From: Auritidibacter sp. Marseille-P8566
Lineage (GTDB): Bacteria > Bacteroidota > Bacteroidia > Flavobacteriales > Flavobacteriaceae
Length of the DNA stretch: 5,889 nucleotides
Reading direction: 5' to 3'
Assembly: GCA_943325595.2 (NCBI GenBank)
Contig: CALPQA020000136.1
Location: forward strand, 1 to 5,889
The notes under the pieces are model-generated. The model was not told the origin of the DNA. It was given only the letters and a program-made list of their open reading frames with translations, and ran no database searches. The translations under genes were made by a program, and so were the position numbers. Shown here one piece after another: positions 1 through 5,847 of the stretch. The stretch's first letter is position 1, and the number at the start of each line of letters is the position of its first letter.

Positions 1-1851
1 GCAATGGCGAGACAAAATGTGCCTTTGGAAATTAAATATTTGGCGGTTGTAGAATCGGCATTGAACCCAAAAGCGGTTTCAAGAGTGGGCGCAACGGGAC
101 TTTGGCAATTTATGTTTCAAACCGGAAAACAATACAATTTAGACATAAATACGTATGTTGACGACAGAAGCGATCCCTTGAAAGCGAGTGATGCTGCGGC
201 GTTGTATATGTCGAATATGTATAAAATTTTTGGCGATTGGGATTTGGTTTTAGCATCATATAATTCGGGACCTGGGAATGTTGCCAAAGCAATTCGTCGT
301 TCTGGAGGACAACAAAATTTCTGGAATATTAGAAAGTATTTACCCAAAGAAACGCAAGGTTATGTACCGGCATTTTTGGCCACAATGTACATTTATGAAT
401 ACCACAAAGAACACGGAATTGTTCCCAATCGTGCTGTAATTAAGCATTTTGCGACGGATACAATCATGGTAAAACAGCAAATTACTTTCAAGCAAATTTC
501 TGATTTATTGAACATTCCAATTTCGCAATTACAGTTGTTGAATCCTTCTTATAAAAGAGACGTAATTCCATTTATTGCTGGCGAAAATCATTTCTTGAGA
601 TTACCTAATGATAAAGTGGCAATTTATACTTCCAATGAAGATAAAGTATATGCTTACACGCAATATGAAGCTAGCAAAAGAGAACGTCCTTATGAAAGTA
701 GAATCGCAGTTCGTGATACTTTAGATGTTAATTCAGAGCGAACACTTGTTTCTAAAACAAGATATTACAAAGTGAAGCGTGGCGATAGTTTGAGCGAAAT
801 TGCTGGTAAATTTGGCGTTGCTATGTCGGATTTAAAGAAGTGGAACAGACTTAAAAACAGTAAAGCACCTAGAGGCAGAAATCTGAAAATATACAGTTAT
901 GAAAGCGTTGCGGTGACTCCTAAAAAAGTGGAGGTAAAAGCAAGTGAAATTAAAAAAGACACGGCTCTTGTTGCCATAAATACTACCGTTTCAGAAAAGA
1001 AATACAGGGAAGAACAAGTGGTTTCGTTTGTAAAAACAATAAAGAAATACAAGGTTAAAAAAGGAGATAATTTAGGTTCAATTGCATCAAAATATGATGT
1101 TTCGGTTTCGGATATTAAAGACTGGAACAATTTGAAAAAGAACGCAATTGCTTCAGGAAAAACGTTAAAAATAATGACAACTGAAAAAGTTGTGTCGAAA
1201 GTTAGAAAAGAAATTAAATCGGATAAAAAAGCACTAGAAACTAAGGAAGTACTTGTTTCAAGCGAAGCCAAATCGGATAAAAATAACACTTCGGAAGCAT
1301 CAAAAACAACAGAATATTATGTAGTGCAAAAAGGAGATAACCTTGGAAATATTGCAAAAAAATATGCGGTGACTGTTGAAGATTTAAAACAATGGAATAA
1401 CTTATCAGATGTAAATGTGCAGCTTGGTTTTCAACTTAAAATTGCGAATGAAAACGGAACTACAGACGAACAAGTTGTTGCAAAGAAAGAATTTAAAACT
1501 CAAGAATATGTTGTTTTGAAAGGCGACAACATTGGAAACATTGCAAAAAAATATAAAGTTTCAGCAGACGATATCAAGTCATGGAACAATTTAGTTGATA
1601 ACAATATCAAATTGGGAAGCACTTTAATCGTTTCTAAAACAGAAATTGTTGTTTCGGAAAAAGCAGCTAAGAAAGAAAAAACAACTTCAAAAGCAACTAA
1701 AAATCAAGAGCATTATTACGTTCAAAAAGGGGATTCTCTTTACACCATTGCCAAAAAATACCCTGGAATTACTATTTCGGACATAAAAAAATGGAATGGC
1801 ATTAGCAGTGAAAATCTTAAACCGGGAATGAAATTGAAAATTAACGGATAA
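1..1851 (+). CDS. mltD: MltD-type lytic transglycosylase with LysM array, 5'-partial
   Basis: This is a murein lytic transglycosylase, which cleaves the MurNAc-GlcNAc bond of peptidoglycan to give 1,6-anhydro-muropeptides in the periplasm. Counting from the Met at base 4, the SLT catalytic domain spans about residues 1-130. It has the family 1 motifs: Glu17-Ser18 (catalytic Glu by homology), GLWQFM at 32-37 and YNSGPG at 86-91. A divergent LysM-like module follows (about 152-200), then five canonical LysM modules (254-297, 348-391, 438-481, 501-544, 570-615) joined by Lys/Glu/Ser/Thr-rich linkers. The protein ends in the last LysM. The Met at base 4 is unlikely to be the true start: the frame is open to base 1, and the catalytic Glu would lie only 17 residues in, with no signal peptide. 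Relatives carry a signal sequence and roughly 100 residues before this point. E. coli MltD is about 450 residues with fewer LysM modules. Family assignment is secure; the mltD symbol is by architecture. Confidence 0.93.
   Translation, partial: AMARQNVPLEIKYLAVVESALNPKAVSRVGATGLWQFMFQTGKQYNLDINTYVDDRSDPLKASDAAALYMSNMYKIFGDWDLVLASYNSGPGNVAKAIRRSGGQQNFWNIRKYLPKETQGYVPAFLATMYIYEYHKEHGIVPNRAVIKHFATDTIMVKQQITFKQISDLLNIPISQLQLLNPSYKRDVIPFIAGENHFLRLPNDKVAIYTSNEDKVYAYTQYEASKRERPYESRIAVRDTLDVNSERTLVSKTRYYKVKRGDSLSEIAGKFGVAMSDLKKWNRLKNSKAPRGRNLKIYSYESVAVTPKKVEVKASEIKKDTALVAINTTVSEKKYREEQVVSFVKTIKKYKVKKGDNLGSIASKYDVSVSDIKDWNNLKKNAIASGKTLKIMTTEKVVSKVRKEIKSDKKALETKEVLVSSEAKSDKNNTSEASKTTEYYVVQKGDNLGNIAKKYAVTVEDLKQWNNLSDVNVQLGFQLKIANENGTTDEQVVAKKEFKTQEYVVLKGDNIGNIAKKYKVSADDIKSWNNLVDNNIKLGSTLIVSKTEIVVSEKAAKKEKTTSKATKNQEHYYVQKGDSLYTIAKKYPGITISDIKKWNGISSENLKPGMKLKING
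763..1848 (+). repeat. Five LysM-coding repeat units
   Basis: Each unit codes for about 44 residues of the pattern Y-x-V-x-K-G-D-(S/N)-(L/I)-x-x-I-A-x-K-(Y/F) ... (D/S)-(L/I)-K-x-W-N, ending in L-K-I or similar. The units lie at bases 763-894, 1045-1176, 1315-1446, 1504-1635 and 1711-1848. Units 2, 3 and 4 are most alike (all have KGDN and WNNL), which suggests duplication inside the gene. Units 3 and 4 share an identical 15-base stretch, ATTGCAAAAAAATAT, at 1351-1365 and 1540-1554. LysM modules bind GlcNAc-containing glycans and would hold the enzyme on the murein sacculus. Linkers are about 50, 46, 19 and 25 residues from first to last. Confidence 0.9.
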
Positions 1852-1866
1852 TACAATATCTTTACT

Positions 1867-1874
1867 TAAATTTG
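1867..1874 (+). promoter_or_regulatory. Candidate Bacteroidota -7 box for the DUF4837-GNAT unit
   Basis: TAAATTTG is a perfect match to TAnnTTTG, the -7 element of primary-sigma promoters in Bacteroidota. It lies 25 bases before the DUF4837 start codon, so a transcript would begin at about 1878-1881 with a leader near 20 bases. No good -33 element (TTG or TTTG) sits 17-23 bases upstream: the only nearby TTG, at 1834-1836, is 30 bases away. The box is AT-rich and could occur by chance. Confidence 0.35.
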
Positions 1875-1922
1875 GACTTTAATTCATTATAAAACAACAA
1901 TGAATAAAGTCCATTTTTTTTT
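1873..1922 (+). terminator. Terminator-like hairpin after mltD, overlapping the next start codon
   Basis: Bases 1873-1881 pair with 1905-1913 (TGGACTTTA with TAAAGTCCA), and after a bulged A at 1882, bases 1883-1888 (TTCATT) pair with 1899-1904 (AATGAA). This gives a 15-pair stem with a 10-base loop (1889-1898), followed at once by nine T (1914-1922). This is the layout of an intrinsic terminator for mltD transcripts. The downstream arm and T tract are coding: they hold the ATG and first codons of the DUF4837 gene. The stem is AT-rich, with four G-C pairs, so strength is uncertain. Confidence 0.6.
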
Positions 1923-2886
1923 GATTTTTACAGCCTTTTTGTTGCTTTCGTGTAACAACAAGAGAGATACAGCTACCGAAAAAACGTCGGGTGAAATTAA
2001 TACGATTTCAGTACTTATCGACGATCAGTTGTGGAAAGGTGAAATTGGAGACAGCATCAGAAATAAATTCGCTTCTTCAGTTATTGGACTTCCTCAAGAA
2101 GAGCCTCTTTTTACTATAAATCAATATCCTATTAAGCTTTTAGAGGGTTTTGTAGTCAATAGCAGAAACAGTATTGTCGTCAAAAAAGAAGCCGTTAGCC
2201 GCTTTGAAATCAAGAAAAACGAATTCGCATCGCCTCAAAATGTATTTTATATTTCTGGAAAAAGTACTGCCGAAATAATTGATACTATCGAAAAGCATTC
2301 TCCTGAAATCATTCAGATAATGAGGCAAACTGAAATCACAGAAAACCAGCGCATTATTGATACTTCGTTGATAAAAAATGAGCTAATTTCCAAAAAATTT
2401 AAAATTGCATTGCATGTTCCAAAAGGATACAACGCTGTTTTAACCCGAAAGAAATTTATATGGCTTAAAAAAGAAATCACGGGAGGAAGCAACAGCATTC
2501 TGATTTATCAAATTCCGATTAGCAAAATTGAATACCATCCCAATTCGAGCGTTATTGGCAACATCATAAAAATGCGTGATTCCATTGGTCGTTTATACAT
2601 CCATGGCACCGAACGGTATTCAAAAATGATTACTGAACAGGCCTATTCTCCTTATTTTTTTAATACTAAATTAGACGGAAAAATAACTTATGAAACAAAA
2701 GGGACATGGGAAATGAAGAACGATTTTATGTCGGGGCCGTTTATAAATTATGTAATATTGGATTATAAAAAAGGCAGGATTATCGTTTTAGAAGGATTCT
2801 GTTATGCTCCTTCTAAGAAAAAAAGAGACCTAATGTTTGAGTTGGAGTCCATCATAAAATCAGTGAAATTTCTGAAAAAAAAATAG
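1900..2886 (+). CDS. DUF4837 family lipoprotein
   Basis: This protein of unknown function belongs to the DUF4837 family of Bacteroidota envelope lipoproteins, recognised by recall of conserved blocks. It has a type II signal peptide: Lys3, a hydrophobic stretch at residues 5-16, then lipobox Leu-Leu-Ser-Cys with lipidated Cys18. Residues after the Cys are Asn-Asn-Lys-Arg-Asp, without the acidic run that serves as a surface-export signal in studied flavobacterial lipoproteins, so I infer a periplasm-facing lipoprotein. Conserved blocks include DDQLWKGEIGD (41-51), GLPQEEPLF (63-71), a central region with GSNSILIY (196-203) and RDSIGRLYI (226-234), then GTWEMKNDFMSGPFINY (268-284) and LEGFCYAPS (297-305). 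The 328-residue length looks complete. The ATG at 1900 is the only start that keeps the signal peptide; its A-rich leader (AAAACAACA) is normal for the phylum. It lies 48 bases after mltD and 7 before the acetyltransferase gene. No enzymatic motif is evident. Confidence 0.9.
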   Translation: MNKVHFFLIFTAFLLLSCNNKRDTATEKTSGEINTISVLIDDQLWKGEIGDSIRNKFASSVIGLPQEEPLFTINQYPIKLLEGFVVNSRNSIVVKKEAVSRFEIKKNEFASPQNVFYISGKSTAEIIDTIEKHSPEIIQIMRQTEITENQRIIDTSLIKNELISKKFKIALHVPKGYNAVLTRKKFIWLKKEITGGSNSILIYQIPISKIEYHPNSSVIGNIIKMRDSIGRLYIHGTERYSKMITEQAYSPYFFNTKLDGKITYETKGTWEMKNDFMSGPFINYVILDYKKGRIIVLEGFCYAPSKKKRDLMFELESIIKSVKFLKKK

Positions 2887-2893
2887 AACAACC

Positions 2894-3343
2894 ATGACCA
2901 TAAACTGGACAATAAAAAATTTCGACACACTTTCGGTTCCTGAATTGTACCAAATTATGCGCTTGCGCTCAGAAATATTTGTAGTTGAACAAAATTGTGT
3001 GTACCAAGATTTGGACGGGAAAGACCAAAAAGCACTGCATTTGTTTGGAATAATCGATGAAACTATTGTGGCCTATTGTCGCCTTTTTAAAGCTGGAGAT
3101 TATTTTGATTTTGCCTCTATCGGAAGGGTTGTTGTTGCTGCAGATTACAGAGACAAAAAGTTGGGTCACGAACTAATGAATCAAGCTGTTTCTGCCACAG
3201 AAAAGTATTTGGGCGAACATAATATTACAATTTCCGCACAATTGTACTTGAAGAAATTTTATGAAAGTCACGGATTTATACCTACTTCAGAAATGTATTT
3301 AGAAGATGATATTCCGCACATTCAAATGCAAAAACGGGGTTAG
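2894..3343 (+). CDS. ElaA-type GNAT family N-acetyltransferase
   Basis: This is a cytoplasmic acetyl-CoA-dependent acyltransferase of the GNAT fold, ElaA subgroup; the substrate is not predictable. Seen in the sequence: the ElaA signature LRSEIFVVEQNCVYQDLDGKD (residues 24-44, in two parts around VVEQ at 30-33), strand motif SIGRVVV (75-81), the acetyl-CoA pyrophosphate-binding loop YRDKKLGHELM (85-95; classical form R-x-x-G-x-G/A), the C-terminal FYESHGF block and the closing EDDIPHIQM, which matches the ElaA tail. At 149 residues it has the usual full length. There is no signal peptide. It starts 7 bases after the DUF4837 stop, so the two are probably co-transcribed, although no functional link is obvious. 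Its stop codon overlaps that of the convergent OmpA-like gene. Family assignment is firm; orthology to E. coli elaA is likely, but I give no symbol. Confidence 0.92.
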   Translation: MTINWTIKNFDTLSVPELYQIMRLRSEIFVVEQNCVYQDLDGKDQKALHLFGIIDETIVAYCRLFKAGDYFDFASIGRVVVAADYRDKKLGHELMNQAVSATEKYLGEHNITISAQLYLKKFYESHGFIPTSEMYLEDDIPHIQMQKRG

Positions 3344-3348
3344 TTTTT
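3330..3348. terminator. Weak symmetric hairpin at the convergent gene junction
   Basis: AAAAAC at 3330-3335 pairs with GTTTTT at 3343-3348 around a 7-base loop that contains both stop codons. It reads as a short stem followed by T on the plus strand and, by symmetry, on the minus strand. Only one G-C pair is present, so it is at best a weak bidirectional terminator. It is the only candidate I see between the converging transcription units. Confidence 0.25.
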
Positions 3349-4152
3349 AGTAATCAAAAGCTCCACGCGGCGGTCATACTCCGAGCCTTTTCCAAGCGGA
3401 ACAGTATTTCCATAGCCTTTAAAACTCATGCGGTCCTTAGAAATTCTTTTAAAAAGCAAGTATTTATAAACCGATTCTGCCCTAGTTTTAGAAAGTTCTC
3501 TTTTTCTAGTTTCTCGGTCAATAGCTTCTTTTTGAAACGGAGGAATGCAACACACATGCCCTTGAATTTCGAAATTTAAGTTTTTATATTTCATTAATTC
3601 TCTGGCAATTTTATCCAATTGTAATTTGGCTTTAAACTCGAGTTTGCTGCTTCCTCTTTCGAATAAAAGGTTTTCCAAATAAATATGATCACCAACAATT
3701 TGATTCTTTTGAATAGAAGTATAAAAACCCGGAATTTGTATTTTGGGCAACTCTTTTAAATTCAAAACCACATCAACGCGACGATTTTTAGAACGTTTTT
3801 CAGGTAAATTTTCAACCATGTCGTCATCTATCAGAATTCGTCCTTTTCCTTCAATTGTAACGATGATTTTATTTTTAATTCCGTTACTCAAAAGCATTTC
3901 TTTGATCGTATTTGCCCTGTTAGTTGACAATTTAAAATTGTAGGCGTCTTTCCCAACATCGTCGGTGTAACCAAAAATTTGAACAGAAGCTATTCTGGCA
4001 GAATCCGTTTTTTGAATGTAATCAACAACGGCATGCCCTTGTTTTTCATCCAAGTTGAACTTGTCGAATTCAAAATATACCGATTGCACCACTTCTTCTT
4101 GAGCGTAGAGCAATCCACAAAATAATAAGGGTAAAAATTTTAAAAAGCGCAT
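3340..4152 (-). CDS. Exported protein with two OmpA-like peptidoglycan-binding domains
   Basis: This is a 270-residue periplasmic protein. Its type I signal peptide is Arg2/Lys5, a hydrophobic core and probable cleavage after Tyr-Ala17 before Gln18. There is no beta-barrel portion. OmpA-like domain 1 (about 22-132) is canonical: VYFEFDKFNL (25-34), GYTDDVG (61-67), LSTNRA (75-80) and KNRRVDV (122-128). Asp64 and Arg79 are 15 apart, as are the two diaminopimelate-contacting residues in E. coli OmpA, so it should bind peptidoglycan. Domain 2 (about 155-268) keeps LLFERGSSKL, GHV, Arg224 in TRAESV, GYGN and YDRRVEL, but has GHVCC at 198-202 where GHTD is expected, so the binding Asp is replaced by Cys. 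The start lies 2 bases after the stop of the S41 peptidase gene, implying co-transcription and probably coupled translation. The likely role is to anchor or sense the murein layer in the periplasm; a partnership with the protease is inferred from the operon only. Confidence 0.88.
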   Translation of the reverse strand: MRFLKFLPLLFCGLLYAQEEVVQSVYFEFDKFNLDEKQGHAVVDYIQKTDSARIASVQIFGYTDDVGKDAYNFKLSTNRANTIKEMLLSNGIKNKIIVTIEGKGRILIDDDMVENLPEKRSKNRRVDVVLNLKELPKIQIPGFYTSIQKNQIVGDHIYLENLLFERGSSKLEFKAKLQLDKIARELMKYKNLNFEIQGHVCCIPPFQKEAIDRETRKRELSKTRAESVYKYLLFKRISKDRMSFKGYGNTVPLGKGSEYDRRVELLITKN

Positions 4153-4154
4153 AA

Positions 4155-5792
4155 TTAAATTTTTAATAAATTATTGTATTCCGTTGGATTGTTCATTATT
4201 CCAGTAGCTTTTTTAATTTCAGAATTGTTTTTTGTGTAATACAAATACAATCCTTCTTTGTATTGATAGCGTTTGATGATTTCATCCAAAATCAGATTTT
4301 TAATTTCCTTTTGATTTTGATTCAACAGATTTTCTTCACTTTTTTGCAACGCAGAAAGTAACTGTTGGTATTCAATTGCTATTGAAGCATCTAATTTTTC
4401 CTTTTTAGCCACTGCTAGCGTCTTTTTTAACGACAATTCGGTTTCTGTATCAAATGAAAATTTTTCTTTCTTTAAAAACGCTTTAAAAGCCAAAAAGTCT
4501 GCATCGGTAATTGTTGGAATTGTAGTTCCTAAATTCGGGTTTTTATAATAATAATCGGTTACAAAATTGAAAACCCCATCGTTTTTGACCAAAGCATCTG
4601 AAATGTTACTGAGTTTAGTTTCGTCCATGACAACGTCTGGAAGAATTCCCCCACCATCATAAACGGTGCGTCCTTTTCGGGTTTTAAAGGCATTATAATC
4701 TGTAGATGCTGTTCGAATTGCTTTGCCATCTTTATCTTTATGCGAATAATCCAATGCCTGAATACAGCGGCCAGAAGGGGTATAATAACGAGAAATGGTG
4801 ATTTTTATTTGCGTACCATAGCACAAATCAATTGGGCGTTGCACCAGTCCTTTTCCAAAACTCCGACTTCCAATAATCACTGCGCGGTCTAAATCCTGTA
4901 ATGCCCCAGCCACAATTTCAGAAGCTGAAGCGCTTTTCCCATCTACGATTACAACCAATGGAATCTCTAAATCGATTGGTTCGCGAGTCGTTTTGAAAGT
5001 GATGCTGTGTTTTTCATTTTTGGATTTTGTGGTAACAATAGTTTCATTTTTCGGAACGAATAAATTGCAAATATTTACCGCTTCGTTTAGCAGCCCACCT
5101 GGATTTCCTCGTAAATCTAAAATGATTTTTTCGGCACCTTCTCTTTTCAATTGTTCTAGCGCTTCTTTTACTTGTGTAGACGCTTTATTTGTAAATTGAT
5201 TCAGAACAATATAGCCTGTTTTATCGTCGATTTTCCCAAAGAATGGAACCGCTTTCAAATCCACTTCTTCCAAAATTAATTGTGCCGAAAGTGATTTTCC
5301 TTGGCGATTGTACTTAATATCAACTTTAGCATTTTTCCCACCTTGCAACAATTGACTCGCATCTTCCTTGAAATCAGCAAGAAGAATATCGCCAATTTGA
5401 GTGATTTCGTCACCAGCTTTCAACCCCGATTTGTCTGCAGGATAGTTTTTGTAGACTTCTTTTATAATTAGTTTGGTCTCTTTTCGAGTAATCACAGCGC
5501 CAATTCCAGTGTATTCGCCGGTGTTGTTGATTTTGAATTTCACAACATCCTGCTCGTTAAAATAATTGGTGTACGGATCTAAATCGGCCAACATGCTTTT
5601 GATGGCTTTGTCCATTAATTCGCCTGGATTAGTGTCGTCAACATAATTGCTGTTTACCGCTTTGAATAAGGTTGTAAAGATTTCTATTTGTTTGGCAACT
5701 TCAAAAAAATCTTCCTTGAAGCTTGCGCCAATAAAGAGTAAACCACTTGCTATTACGGGAATTATATAACGTTTTTTAAGAAAAGAGTACAT
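4155..5792 (-). CDS. ctpA: S41 family C-terminal processing peptidase
   Basis: This is a periplasmic serine protease of the Ctp/Prc/Tsp family, which cleaves proteins from their C-termini; family members turn over or mature envelope proteins. It has 545 residues. An N-terminal Lys/Arg stretch and hydrophobic segment (about 8-24) act as signal or membrane anchor. A helical region with LADLDPYTNYF (68-78) is followed by a PDZ domain (about 92-172, with GIGAVI and SGLKAGDEI) and the peptidase domain (about 185-390). The Ser-Lys-Gln catalytic set is visible by homology: Ser289 in SASASE, Lys314 and Gln318 in FGKGLVQ, with the usual spacing of 25 and 4. RGNPGG lies at 228-233 and GGGILPDV at 380-387. 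The remaining 155 residues are mostly helical and Lys/Glu-rich, and may contribute to substrate or partner binding. The length fits flavobacterial members, and ATG 5792 preserves the signal segment. It is the first gene of an operon with the OmpA-like gene. The symbol is generic. Confidence 0.95.
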   Translation of the reverse strand: MYSFLKKRYIIPVIASGLLFIGASFKEDFFEVAKQIEIFTTLFKAVNSNYVDDTNPGELMDKAIKSMLADLDPYTNYFNEQDVVKFKINNTGEYTGIGAVITRKETKLIIKEVYKNYPADKSGLKAGDEITQIGDILLADFKEDASQLLQGGKNAKVDIKYNRQGKSLSAQLILEEVDLKAVPFFGKIDDKTGYIVLNQFTNKASTQVKEALEQLKREGAEKIILDLRGNPGGLLNEAVNICNLFVPKNETIVTTKSKNEKHSITFKTTREPIDLEIPLVVIVDGKSASASEIVAGALQDLDRAVIIGSRSFGKGLVQRPIDLCYGTQIKITISRYYTPSGRCIQALDYSHKDKDGKAIRTASTDYNAFKTRKGRTVYDGGGILPDVVMDETKLSNISDALVKNDGVFNFVTDYYYKNPNLGTTIPTITDADFLAFKAFLKKEKFSFDTETELSLKKTLAVAKKEKLDASIAIEYQQLLSALQKSEENLLNQNQKEIKNLILDEIIKRYQYKEGLYLYYTKNNSEIKKATGIMNNPTEYNNLLKI

Positions 5793-5794
5793 GT

Positions 5795-5841
5795 ATTAAC
5801 TTTAAAATTTATTGCAAACGAAAATACGAATTAACTTTAAA
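5795..5841 (-). repeat. 12-base direct repeat pair around the S41 promoter
   Basis: TTTAAAGTTAAT on the minus strand occurs exactly twice, at 5841-5830 and 5806-5795, offset by 35 bases. The first copy lies between the putative -33 and -7 elements and the second in the leader, ending 2 bases before the start codon. The arrangement resembles a pair of operator half-sites, but the sequence is AT-rich and no regulator is known for it. Confidence 0.5.
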
Positions 5842-5847
5842 TGGCAA
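5815..5847 (-). promoter_or_regulatory. Candidate promoter for the S41-OmpA operon
   Basis: Read on the minus strand, TTG (5847-5845) is followed after 22 bases by TTCGTTTG (5822-5815). This fits the flavobacterial pattern TTG-N17-23-TAnnTTTG with one mismatch in the -7 box. The -7 box ends 22 bases before the ATG at 5792, which would leave a short leader. Position and spacing are right; base composition makes chance matches possible. Confidence 0.45.

Noticed and set aside
4..6. ATG at base 4 as the true start of the transglycosylase
   Set aside because: The frame is open to the window edge, the catalytic Glu would be only 17 residues in, and there would be no signal peptide. The gene is more likely cut by the window boundary.
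897..1289. Long open frame on the minus strand inside the transglycosylase gene
   Set aside because: It is a shadow of the Lys/Glu/Ser-rich linkers read in antisense, giving a Phe/Leu/Ser-rich product with no domain. Other short antisense frames in the window were dropped for the same reason.
1351..1554. The identical 15-mers in LysM units 3 and 4 as a CRISPR or mobile-element repeat
   Set aside because: They are in the same codon phase within homologous protein modules and are explained by LysM duplication.
4117..4119. Cys12 in the OmpA-like protein as a lipoprotein cysteine
   Set aside because: The preceding residues are Leu-Leu-Phe, and Phe at -1 does not fit a lipobox. A type I site after Ala17 fits better.
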